Assembly: GCA_021160845.1 (NCBI GenBank)
Contig: JAGHBT010000287.1
Location: 1 to 5,637 of the forward strand
From: a bacterium
GTDB lineage: Bacteria > Krumholzibacteriota > Krumholzibacteriia > Krumholzibacteriales > WJIX01
DNA length: 5,637 nt
Reading direction: 5' to 3'
Shown one piece after another: positions 1 through 5,636 of this stretch. The position numbers and the translations under genes were made by a program. The notes beneath the pieces were generated by a model, which saw only the letters and a program-made list of their open reading frames with translations, did no database searches and was not told the DNA's origin. Each line of letters opens with the position of its first letter. The first letter of the stretch is position 1.

Positions 1-2
1 CC

Positions 3-362
3 TTGATAACAAGAGGCAATAAAGTAATCATTGTTAAACGAACAACAGATTTTGGTGAAGATATGGAAATGATTGCAAAATCACTCTCTCTCAAGATAAT
101 GAATGAGAAAGGAGCTGTTTTTAGTGACCATACTCATATTAAAAAAATAGAAGGGAAAACTGTTTTTGCAGAGAGAAATGGAGATAATATTCAATTTGAA
201 GATATAGATATAATAGTGGTTTCAACTGGCATGAAAAGTTATAATCCTCTTGAGAAAGATCTGAGAAACAAGATGCCGGTTTATGTAGTCGGTGATGCCA
301 GACAGATAGGCAATGCTCAGGATGCGATTAGAGATGCATATGAGATGGCAAAAAAATTGTAG
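3..362 (+). CDS. NADH:flavin oxidoreductase, C-terminal fragment (FAD/NAD(P)-binding domain)
   Basis: This is the last 119 codons of a gene cut by the left edge of the window. The TTG at 3-5 is an internal leucine codon, not a start. The fragment reads as the distal half of a pyridine-nucleotide-disulfide oxidoreductase fold. It opens with the second Rossmann beta-strand (GNKVIIVKR). A stretch ending in a hydrophobic strand and STGMKSYNP follows (about residues 68-82), the usual 'alALGxxPNN' position. The flavin-contacting end is YVVGDARQIGNAQDAIRDAY (about residues 94-113), close to the VxGDAxxxxxAxxAIxxG signature at the end of 2-enoate reductase, 2,4-dienoyl-CoA reductase and trimethylamine-dehydrogenase-type enzymes. 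Such proteins are usually 640-670 residues with an N-terminal FMN TIM barrel, which would lie to the left. The substrate cannot be deduced. The coding is AT-rich (about 33% G+C), unlike the next genes. It ends in TAG. Confidence 0.82.
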   Translation: MITRGNKVIIVKRTTDFGEDMEMIAKSLSLKIMNEKGAVFSDHTHIKKIEGKTVFAERNGDNIQFEDIDIIVVSTGMKSYNPLEKDLRNKMPVYVVGDARQIGNAQDAIRDAYEMAKKL

Positions 363-580
363 TAAATTTAATAAATCAAGATTAAAAGATAATTCTACTT
401 CATATAGCAGCCAATGGGGGCGGCTAATTAAGAGAAAACAAATTCAGGACATCCCTAAAAATCAACCTTCCAATCGAATAACCCGAGCGGTAGCAACTAA
501 TTACATGTAAATGTAGGTGAAACCGGTGTTTTTTGTTATTCCGGGTCAAAAAATGGGGAAACTCCAATTATTATTAAGTC
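363..580. other. AT-rich intergenic spacer without a supportable gene
   Basis: Counting up to the LemA start at 656, this is a stretch of 293 bases without a gene. The part before the promoter is about 35% G+C. I see no tRNA T-loop signature, no convincing protein-coding frame and no strong terminator. Weak structures are present. AGCC/GGCT arms flank the G-run near 408-424. TACAT/ATGTA arms lie at 502-515. ACCGG (522-526) can pair imperfectly with CCGGGT near 541-546 around a T-rich loop. None has the stem plus U-tract expected of an intrinsic terminator for the oxidoreductase gene. The last part (about 563-580) is A/T-rich just upstream of the -35 box and could act as an UP-like element. 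Confidence 0.5.
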
Positions 581-609
581 TTGACGCATGAAAGCCGAGG
601 CACTATGCT
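581..609 (+). promoter_or_regulatory. Sigma-70-type promoter of the LemA/TPM operon
   Basis: A -35 box TTGACG (581-586) and a -10 box TATGCT (604-609) are separated by exactly 17 bases. Each hexamer is close to the TTGACA/TATAAT consensus (five and four matches). An A/T-rich stretch precedes the -35 box. Transcription would begin near 615-617 and leave a short leader of about 40 bases before the LemA start at 656. The position agrees with a good ribosome binding site in that leader and with the jump in G+C content just downstream. This is a prediction from sequence only. Confidence 0.65.
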
Positions 610-644
610 TCGTATTGTTAGTTCAGTTCTTTCAGGTATTCAAA

Positions 645-650
645 AAGGAA
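645..650 (+). promoter_or_regulatory. Ribosome binding site that sets the LemA start
   Basis: AAGGAA lies 5 bases before the ATG at 656. The same reading frame stays open upstream to a TTG at 581, but that TTG is part of the predicted -35 box and would not be in the transcript. This supports 656 as the start. A second in-frame ATG at 695 has no comparable site. Confidence 0.65.
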
Positions 651-655
651 ACATT

Positions 656-1309
656 ATGATCGATTTTCCCAACAACCAACACGGATCCGCTAAGATGGGT
701 TATCTTATCGCCGCCGGCGTACTCGTAATAATATTACTGATCATCGGCGGCACGGCCATCGGACGTTACAACTCGTTGGTCACCAGCCAGGAAAAGGTCG
801 AGGCCGCCTGGAGCGAAATCGACAACCAGTACAAACGCCGCTTTGACCTCATCCCGGCACTGGTCAACACAGTCAAGGGCGCGGCTGATTTTGAGAAGTC
901 AACACTCGAGGCTGTGACCGAGGCACGCGCCAGCGTGGGACGAGCCCAGTTGCCGGCGGGGTTGCCGACCGATCCTGCTCAGATGCAGGCTTATGCTAAG
1001 GCACAACAGGGCCTGGGAACGGCGTTAGGAAGACTGATGGTTGTTGTTGAGCGTTACCCCGAGCTCAAGGCAAACCAGAACTTCCTGACTCTGCAGGACC
1101 AGCTAGAGGGCACCGAGAACCGCATCGCCGTGGCACGGCGCGACTATATCGATGCTGTGCTGGTATACAACACTTTACGGCGCCGTTTCCCATCTAATAT
1201 GATCGCGGGCATGTTCGGTTTTGAGAAACAACCACAACTCGAGCTCGAACCGGAGGTTCGAGAGACGCCTAAGGTGAAGTTCAATTTTGAGAACAAAAAA
1301 GGTGATTAA
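656..1309 (+). CDS. lemA: LemA family membrane protein
   Basis: A 217-residue LemA protein with a short cytoplasmic or periplasmic lead, one N-terminal membrane helix (about residues 16-34, YLIAAGVLVIILLIIGG) and a long helical domain. The hallmark block YNSLVTSQEKVEAAWSEIDN is followed by YKRRFDLIPALVNTVKG (residues 38 to about 74). The second hallmark runs from ERYPELKANQNFLTLQDQLE through GTENRIAVARRDYIDAV to a C-terminal FPSNMIAGMFGF. These match the whole LemA family. The acidic tail ending in PKVKFNFENKKGD makes it slightly longer than the usual 185-200 residues. The family is widespread and anchored in the cytoplasmic membrane. Its biochemical role is unknown, though it commonly neighbours TPM-domain or HtpX genes. 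It is the first gene of an operon behind its own promoter, and its 3' end overlaps the next gene by 23 bases. If the ATG at 695 were used, the product would be 204 residues and start right at the membrane helix, as many LemA proteins do. Family assignment is near certain. Confidence 0.95.
   Translation: MIDFPNNQHGSAKMGYLIAAGVLVIILLIIGGTAIGRYNSLVTSQEKVEAAWSEIDNQYKRRFDLIPALVNTVKGAADFEKSTLEAVTEARASVGRAQLPAGLPTDPAQMQAYAKAQQGLGTALGRLMVVVERYPELKANQNFLTLQDQLEGTENRIAVARRDYIDAVLVYNTLRRRFPSNMIAGMFGFEKQPQLELEPEVRETPKVKFNFENKKGD
1271..1277 (+). promoter_or_regulatory. Ribosome binding site inside lemA for the downstream TPM gene
   Basis: AAGGTGA lies within the lemA coding region, 9 bases before the TTG at 1287. 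A GTG at 1302 is the other possible start, but only an A-rich run precedes it. The site therefore favours TTG 1287, which also gives a full, positively charged signal-peptide n-region. The arrangement suggests translational coupling to lemA. Confidence 0.5.
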
Positions 1310-2048
1310 AATTATCCGAAACGCAGTTATCTTTGTGGTGCTGTTACTGGCCGTAGCAGTTCACGCCCAGGACATACCCGACAACGACGGCTGGGTGACC
1401 GACCTGGGCGGGTTCCTTACTCCGCAGCAGGAGGTAACACTCGAACAACTGATGGAATCGTACAAGCAGGGCAGCTCAAACGAAATCGCCTTGCTGACAG
1501 TACCCACTCTGGGCCGGCGTTCTTTGGAAGGTTACGCCTTAGAGGTCGCCCGCAAGTGGCGCATTGGCGAACAGGGGAAAAACAACGGCGCGTTGTTGCT
1601 CGTTTCCAGATCCGAGCACAAGGTCCGAATCGAGGTTGGGCGCGGGCTCGAAGGAAATATCACCGACGCCATATCGGGACGCATTATACGCGGCCTAATA
1701 GCGCCCGAATTCAAAAAGGGACATTTCTATGAAGGCCTGTCCGCCGGCATCCAGGCCATGCACGAAGCCGCGGGCGGTGATTACGGTAATATCCCCAAAG
1801 AGATAAAGGGAAAATCGGATGGTAGTATAGGCCTGATTCCGTTATTAATCATGTTTTTTATAATCTCCAGACTCTTTCGTCGAAGACATGGTGGCGGTCG
1901 AGGGTCCGGTCTACTGGGCTGGTTGCTACTGGGTTCGATGATGTCGGGAGGCGGAGGTTCCTCAGGTAGCGGTTTTGGTGGCGGTAGTTTTAGCGGTTTT
2001 GGTGGGGGCGGCGGCTTTTCCGGCGGCGGCGCCTCAGGAGGATGGTGA
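1287..2048 (+). CDS. Exported TPM-domain protein with Gly/Ser-rich C-terminus (YgcG-like)
   Basis: A 253-residue protein of the TPM (YgcG/Psb32) family. It has a Sec signal peptide: a basic n-region with R2, K4, K5, K8 and R11, a hydrophobic core AVIFVVLLLAVAV, and probable cleavage after VHA at residue 27. The TPM domain covers about residues 36-160. It starts at WVTDLGGFLTPQQEVTLEQL, includes NEIALLTVPTLG and the core NNGALLLVS (99-107), and reaches IEVGRGLEGNITDA (115-128). A membrane helix follows (about 180-196), then an Arg cluster RLFRRRHGGGRG and a low-complexity Gly/Ser/Phe tail ending GGGASGGW, the typical end of this family. The TPM domain should lie outside the cytoplasmic membrane, tethered by the C-terminal helix. 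Acid-phosphatase activity has been attributed to plant TPM members, but the bacterial function is unsettled. The start is a TTG overlapping lemA by 23 bases; GTG 1302 would shorten it by five residues. The next gene begins 7 bases after its stop. Confidence 0.92.
   Translation: MRTKKVIKIIRNAVIFVVLLLAVAVHAQDIPDNDGWVTDLGGFLTPQQEVTLEQLMESYKQGSSNEIALLTVPTLGRRSLEGYALEVARKWRIGEQGKNNGALLLVSRSEHKVRIEVGRGLEGNITDAISGRIIRGLIAPEFKKGHFYEGLSAGIQAMHEAAGGDYGNIPKEIKGKSDGSIGLIPLLIMFFIISRLFRRRHGGGRGSGLLGWLLLGSMMSGGGGSSGSGFGGGSFSGFGGGGGFSGGGASGGW
1967..2005 (+). repeat. Two 15-bp direct repeats in the Gly-rich tail coding region
   Basis: TAGCGGTTTTGGTGG occurs at 1967-1981 and again at 1991-2005, an offset of 24 bases or eight codons. 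It encodes two copies of an SGFGGG unit in the C-terminal tail of the TPM protein. The offset keeps the frame, so slippage or recombination between copies would change the tail length without breaking the gene. Confidence 0.8.
2036..2048 (+). promoter_or_regulatory. Ribosome binding site that sets the second TPM gene start
   Basis: AGGAGG (2036-2041) is followed at once by a second Shine-Dalgarno-like GGTGA (2044-2048). The latter is 7 bases before the ATG at 2056 and overlaps the stop codon of the preceding gene. An upstream in-frame start would lie inside the Gly-rich repeat of the previous gene, has no comparable site, and gives an Ala/Val-rich leader that only mirrors the GGN repeat in another frame. 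Confidence 0.65.
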
Positions 2049-2055
2049 TCTTACG

Positions 2056-2826
2056 ATGAACGAATGGGGTACCGCGGGTAGTGAGCAGTTGAGCGTTGGG
2101 CTATGGCACCAGATCATCATCGTTATTCCCTGGGTCTTTGTTGGTTTGTTGGTGATCTTCGTTCTGCGTGCTCTTTTACAGCACCGTCGTTATAGCGCCG
2201 TTGGAACTTTCAATGAAGACGATCGATCTATGGTCCGCGAGGCTATCGCCAGGGCCGAGAAGAAAACAGTCGGCGAGATCCTGCCCGTGGTGGTCGAACG
2301 TTCCGATCCCCATCCCGGCGCTAACTGGATGTCCGCTCTCTGCTTCGTACTGATCGGTTCGGCGTTTACGGTGGCCTGGCTGCCGTGGGACAGTCCCGGG
2401 CTGGTGCTGCTGGCTCAGCTGGCCATAGGGGCATTGGGCTTTGGTCTTGCCGCAATATTGCCGGGCTTCAAACGTTTGTTCGTTTCAGGTAACCGCGCGA
2501 CTTCGGTCGCCGAAGAACAGGCCTTCCAGGAATTCTATGACAACGGACTCCATAAAACCGAGGCGGCCACCGGCGTACTGATCTTCGTAAGCCTTCTGGA
2601 ACACCGCGTAATTGTGATGGCCGACGAGGGCATCAACTCTAAGGTAGACGAAAACTTCTGGAACAAAACCAACGATGCAATACTTCATGGTATCGATAAA
2701 AGCTCTTTGCGTGACGGACTGATCGCGGGTATCGATCTCACAGGCGATTGCCTGTCCGAATTCTTTCCCTGGGTTGAGGGAGACCGTAACGAGATCCCGG
2801 ATCGCCTCATCATTCGCCGCGAGTAG
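2056..2826 (+). CDS. Polytopic membrane protein with a split TPM domain
   Basis: A 256-residue protein with three predicted membrane helices: about residues 19-40 (IIIVIPWVFVGLLVIFVL), 92-110 (MSALCFVLIGSAFTVAWLPW) and 115-136 (LVLLAQLAIGALGFGLAAIL). A TPM-like fold appears to be split around the second and third helices. The first part is FNEDDRSMVREAIARAEKKT followed by VGEILPVVVERSD (52-84). The second is VAEEQAFQEFYDNGLHKTEA, then ATGVLIFVSLLEHRVIVMAD (151-190) and a helical end to FFPW (239). In place of the Gly-rich tail of its neighbour it has a charged end, IPDRLIIRRE. Similar proteins often accompany LemA and a YgcG-like protein, so joint action at the membrane is likely, although the activity is unknown. 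It is the last gene of the operon. Topology is uncertain: both halves of the TPM domain can be on the same side of the membrane because a two-helix hairpin separates them. Confidence 0.85.
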   Translation: MNEWGTAGSEQLSVGLWHQIIIVIPWVFVGLLVIFVLRALLQHRRYSAVGTFNEDDRSMVREAIARAEKKTVGEILPVVVERSDPHPGANWMSALCFVLIGSAFTVAWLPWDSPGLVLLAQLAIGALGFGLAAILPGFKRLFVSGNRATSVAEEQAFQEFYDNGLHKTEAATGVLIFVSLLEHRVIVMADEGINSKVDENFWNKTNDAILHGIDKSSLRDGLIAGIDLTGDCLSEFFPWVEGDRNEIPDRLIIRRE

Positions 2827-2924
2827 GTCTATTTACTTGTCGCTCCAAAATCGAAGAAACAGGTAATATTATCTTTCAGGATCATGCTATTTCCGGAATG
2901 CGAACCAGCCCTTAAAACCTGTGT
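2827..2924. other. Convergent intergenic region, no clear terminator
   Basis: This is the 98-base gap between the operon end and the 3' end of the DUF2156 gene. Arms ACAGGT (2859-2864) and ACCTGT (2917-2922) form a 6-bp inverted repeat, but the 52-base loop is too long for a standard terminator. TTCCGGAA (2891-2898) is a short palindrome. The G+C content falls from the mid-50s to about 38% right after the stop codon at 2826. Confidence 0.45.
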
Positions 2925-4145
2925 TCAAATATTTTTGTCCTCTCTTTTATTTTGATATTTTTTACTTTTTATACTACTCGGGATTTTATATAAAGTCTTC
3001 TTTGTTGTCGCAACGGCTTTATGACTCGTCCCTTTGATCCCTTTAATTACACTTCCTGAAGTATGTTCTATAAAATCAACGGATCCTTCTTTTATTTTAT
3101 TAATCCCTTTCCATGCAAAATTGAGCTGATTTAAAAGTTTTCTGGTTACCCTGGTCGGATCATATGCTTTTAATAGAGCATAGAGGATAACCGGATTGAA
3201 TACCTTAGATGAAAAAGCCAAATAACGACCTTCCCAGAAAGTTGGTCCAAATTGTTTCTTAAATTTATAAAGCGGTTTGAATCTGTAGAAATGCCCTAGA
3301 CGATTAAATGCTAATTTTAAGGCAAGCTTTATGATCCGACTTTGATCAGGATCACCAACATGCTCGTACGATAAAGGAGCTGTACCAAGCGTAGCCATAG
3401 CGTATCCCTGATCTTTTAAGATACGAAAAGACTCGGTAAATAATAGTTGTGCCATTCCATTAAAAGTTTTTTCTTTGCGACGCATCACATCGAAATAGAT
3501 TCCATTCCTTGTGTAAACAGGAATACAAACTACGAAAGCTTCAACTTTGTTGTCTAACAATGCAAGGAAATATTTCCTCTCTTTCGGTTTATCAAGAGCA
3601 GGTTCACCTATCAAAAAAGAGAACTCTCCGGAACCTTTAAATTCCTTCCAGATGGCGGAAAGCTCTTCCATATCTTTTTCCCATCCTTTTTGTCTCTTCA
3701 AAAGCGGACAATATTCCACAACTGTCAGCCCGCGTTTTTTTGCTTGATTTATGTTCTTCCGCAAACTTCTGAACTTGCTTCCTGATAACGAAAATTGTTC
3801 TAAATCAAAGATAGGTTCTTCCCCCATTTTAATCATTCCGAAACCCATCTCTTCAAGAATAGTTTTACAACGCTCTGTAACAGATTGAAAACAACACAGC
3901 AATTTCCGTTCTTTACAGAACATTCTGAATTCGGAAACAAACGAGTGGATATTAGAAAGATCACATACCGGATCTGCCGCAGCCATCGCAACATTTGCTT
4001 TTACAACATAAGCGATTACACCATCGATACCGGAAGGTGAATAAAAATACGATTTATCATCTCTTAAAATGTTGTACGATTGGGAATGATAGCCATATTT
4101 CTTCAACAATTCCTGCACACGAACATTTTCTTCTTTTTTTTGCAT
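2925..4145 (-). CDS. DUF2156 protein, soluble MprF/LPG-synthase C-terminal-like aminoacyltransferase domain
   Basis: A 406-residue soluble protein matching the DUF2156 fold, the cytoplasmic catalytic half of phosphatidylglycerol lysyltransferase (MprF). Family blocks seen are YFYSPSGIDGVIAYVVKANV with AMAAADPVC (33-61) and FRSLRKNINQAKKRGLTVVE (125-144). NGMAQLLFTESFRILKDQGY followed by ATLGTAPLS (229-259) and FYRFKPLYKFKKQFGPTFWE, then GRYLAF (286-311), complete the set. These are the two GNAT-like lobes and the end motif of the family. The membrane flippase part of MprF is absent, as in many stand-alone members. Members transfer aminoacyl groups from tRNA to lipids, or act as related acyltransferases; the substrate here cannot be read. 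After about residue 335 a Lys-rich tail of some 70 residues follows (VIKGIKGTSHKAVATTKKT), which is unusual for the domain and may bind membrane or RNA. The ATG at 4145 has AAAGGGG 7 bases upstream. The gene lies 94 bases downstream of the exported-protein gene. Its coding is AT-rich. Confidence 0.87.
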   Translation of the reverse strand: MQKKEENVRVQELLKKYGYHSQSYNILRDDKSYFYSPSGIDGVIAYVVKANVAMAAADPVCDLSNIHSFVSEFRMFCKERKLLCCFQSVTERCKTILEEMGFGMIKMGEEPIFDLEQFSLSGSKFRSLRKNINQAKKRGLTVVEYCPLLKRQKGWEKDMEELSAIWKEFKGSGEFSFLIGEPALDKPKERKYFLALLDNKVEAFVVCIPVYTRNGIYFDVMRRKEKTFNGMAQLLFTESFRILKDQGYAMATLGTAPLSYEHVGDPDQSRIIKLALKLAFNRLGHFYRFKPLYKFKKQFGPTFWEGRYLAFSSKVFNPVILYALLKAYDPTRVTRKLLNQLNFAWKGINKIKEGSVDFIEHTSGSVIKGIKGTSHKAVATTKKTLYKIPSSIKSKKYQNKREDKNI

Positions 4146-4152
4146 TTTTAAA

Positions 4153-4159
4153 CCCCTTT
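4153..4159 (-). promoter_or_regulatory. Ribosome binding site of the DUF2156 gene
   Basis: AAAGGGG on the minus strand ends 7 bases before the ATG at 4145 and confirms that start. The 94-base gap upstream holds no promoter I would defend, so the gene may be cotranscribed with the upstream exported-protein gene. Confidence 0.6.
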
Positions 4160-4239
4160 ATAGTGACAAACCATTGCAGAGGTTTTTACCAACCGCAAAA
4201 TAATCATTCTGTAAAAGGCTCTCGAATCGTTTCTGTTTA

Positions 4240-5505
4240 CTACGTCTTTTGCTCCTTTTTCTCCGCGGCGGGAAAGAGAATATTGTTGAGAATCAACCTG
4301 TATCCTGGAGAATGAGGATAGCGTTCAAGCCTGGTCGGCAGATCTCCGACAAAGTGCTGATAATCTTCCGGATCATGCCCGCCGAAAAAGGTAAAAGTCC
4401 CTTTACCGAAATTCCCGTGAATATAGCGCACTTCCCCTTTTCCTTTCACTTCACCAAGTACTACAACCTTCTTTTTTAAAAGACTCTTTTTAAAGGAGGT
4501 TGTCTGCCCCATAAAGCCTTTTACCACCGACACATGGTTCTGCACAAGCATCGCTGGAACAGGATCGTGTTTCGCCGAGAATTCAAATAGTGTAAAAAAA
4601 TCATTTTTCTCAGGTCTCTTTGCAGCAGCTTTGGTCATATCTATATCTGAATATTCATAAATATAAGGGTCTGTTATCAATGTAAATCCCTCGAAAGCAA
4701 GACATCTTTTGTAATCCAATTTCTTCTGGCAATCCGGAGTCATGCCGTCGTGATCAAATTCGAGGGGCACAATATCTATTCCGTATGCCGCGAGCGCGAT
4801 GTCGAAAGTGTCACAGCCGCTGCACATAGCAAAGAGAAAACCTCCCACCCTTACATATTCCTTAATTACTCTTGCCACTTCCTTTTTCTCTTCCGAAACC
4901 TTCTTGTACCCCAGGGAAGAAGCCATCCTTTCAAACATAATTTGCTGCTTAACATACCACTCCGCATGTCCGTAAGAGGCATAGAATTTCCCGTACTGCC
5001 CCGTAAAATCCTCGTGATGCAGATGCAACCAGTCATATTTTTCAAGGACCCCGCCCAGAATTTCCCGGTCATAAACTACATCGTAGGGAATCTCCGAATA
5101 CTCCAGAACCAGCATAACGGCATCATCCCACGGCTGCTTGTTGGGAGGCGCGTATACCGCCATCTTCGGAGCTTTCTCCAGAAGTATCGTTTCCATATTA
5201 CTATTTTTGATTTCATCGTAAATCAAAGAAAGTTCGCTGCCATTCAGTTTCCTGATTAAAACGCCCATAGTGTTTGCCTCGGTTACAACGATATCGATCT
5301 CGGGAAGCAAAAAGGAACCTCCCTGGTAATTCAAAAGCCATTTCGCCTCCCCGCCGTTTTCCAGCAGTTTATAGACAAGTCCGTAGGCCTTAAGATGATT
5401 TGTTTGAGAGAGATCCATAGGCACCAGATAATCCGTCCTCGCCCCGGTAGATATAAACAAAATCAACACCGGCACGAGCAGTAGTCCCTTTACCAATAAT
5501 TTCAA
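4240..5505 (-). CDS. Exported protein of the 'asparagine synthetase B'-labelled family (GATase-like fold suspected)
   Basis: A 421-residue protein with a signal peptide: basic MKLLVKG, hydrophobic LLLVPVLILFI, and probable cleavage around residues 20-24. I recall the conserved blocks MDLSQTNHLKAYGLVY (30-45), WLLNYQGGSF (56-65), KQPWDDAVMLVLEYSEIPYD (123-142) and DWLHLHHEDFTGQYGKFY (158-175) from a Bacteroidota-rich family that databases often call asparagine synthetase B. No N-terminal catalytic Cys and no ATP-binding synthetase domain of true AsnB are visible, so the label is doubtful. FLFAMCSGCDTFDIAL (223-238) resembles the nucleophile elbow of a class I amidotransferase-like fold. FGGHDPEDYQHFVGD (374-388) could supply His377 and Glu380. 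HSPGYRLILNNILFP (398-412) closes the domain. The start is a TTG overlapping the stop of the upstream gene (TTGA). Minus-strand AAAGG lies 10 bases before it and AGGAG 15 bases before it. No other NTG start exists upstream before a stop in this frame. Confidence 0.75.
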   Translation of the reverse strand: MKLLVKGLLLVPVLILFISTGARTDYLVPMDLSQTNHLKAYGLVYKLLENGGEAKWLLNYQGGSFLLPEIDIVVTEANTMGVLIRKLNGSELSLIYDEIKNSNMETILLEKAPKMAVYAPPNKQPWDDAVMLVLEYSEIPYDVVYDREILGGVLEKYDWLHLHHEDFTGQYGKFYASYGHAEWYVKQQIMFERMASSLGYKKVSEEKKEVARVIKEYVRVGGFLFAMCSGCDTFDIALAAYGIDIVPLEFDHDGMTPDCQKKLDYKRCLAFEGFTLITDPYIYEYSDIDMTKAAAKRPEKNDFFTLFEFSAKHDPVPAMLVQNHVSVVKGFMGQTTSFKKSLLKKKVVVLGEVKGKGEVRYIHGNFGKGTFTFFGGHDPEDYQHFVGDLPTRLERYPHSPGYRLILNNILFPAAEKKEQKT

Positions 5506-5636
5506 TTTGTTCCAGCCTTTCTCCTCGAATTCAACTTGATCCCTTTACTCAAATTCACATATTTTTTTCTCACGCGCGATATAAAAGGATTATTAGGATA
5601 CCTTTCTATTAATTCACCGTATTTTTTAAGAGCCTC
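5502..5636 (-). CDS. C-terminal end of a TPR-like protein, truncated by the window
   Basis: The minus strand at the right edge is open for 44 codons to a TGA at 5502-5504. It reads EALKKYGELIERYPNNPFIS followed by RVRKKYVNLSKGIKL and a basic tail ending RRKAGTN. The pattern (helix, xxYPxxPF, helix) is typical of the last tetratricopeptide-like repeat of envelope TPR proteins of the BamD/YbgF kind. The TGA overlaps the TTG start of the next gene (TTGA), which argues for an operon and coupled translation. Only the end is visible, so the full identity cannot be given. Confidence 0.6.
   Translation of the reverse strand, partial: EALKKYGELIERYPNNPFISRVRKKYVNLSKGIKLNSRRKAGTN
5516..5525 (-). promoter_or_regulatory. 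Ribosome binding site inside the TPR-like gene end
   Basis: On the minus strand AGGAGAAAGG spans 5525-5516, within the last codons of the upstream gene. The AAAGG part is 10 bases before the TTG at 5505 and the AGGAG part 15 bases before it. It is the only purine-rich site that can serve this start. Confidence 0.45.

Noticed and set aside
313..510. A 65-codon plus-strand reading frame overlapping the oxidoreductase end
   Set aside because: It starts inside the oxidoreductase gene in another frame, has no ribosome binding site, and gives a Lys/Asn/Ser-rich product without any recognisable motif. It is most likely the result of AT-rich spacer sequence.
581..655. 25-residue N-terminal extension of LemA from TTG 581
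   Set aside because: The TTG is part of the predicted -35 box, and the region would lie upstream of or at the transcript start. LemA homology begins after 656.
1975..2055. N-terminal extension of the second TPM gene resembling an Ala/Val-rich signal sequence
   Set aside because: It is the GGN repeat of the first TPM gene read in another frame. A strong ribosome binding site precedes ATG 2056 instead.
2859..2922. ACAGGT...ACCTGT inverted repeat between the convergent genes as a bidirectional terminator
   Set aside because: The loop is 52 bases, the stem is only 6 bp, and there is no U-tract on either strand.
4168..4185. AAACC/GGTTT hairpin in the leader of the DUF2156 gene
   Set aside because: The stem has only 5 bp, mostly A/T, with an 8-base loop. 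The T-run follows it on the plus strand, where no gene ends, so it is not a credible terminator or attenuator.
4146..4239. Possible Bacteroidota-type promoter (TTTG, 21 bases, ATGGTTTG) on the minus strand before the DUF2156 gene
   Set aside because: The -7 element lacks the required TA, and such short patterns are common in AT-rich DNA. A sigma-70 reading of the same stretch (TTGGTA to TATAAA) has a spacer of 24 bases.
4750..5259. A 169-codon plus-strand reading frame opposite the exported-protein gene
   Set aside because: It is antisense to a gene with a signal peptide and strong family motifs. The product shows no motifs and has no ribosome binding site.
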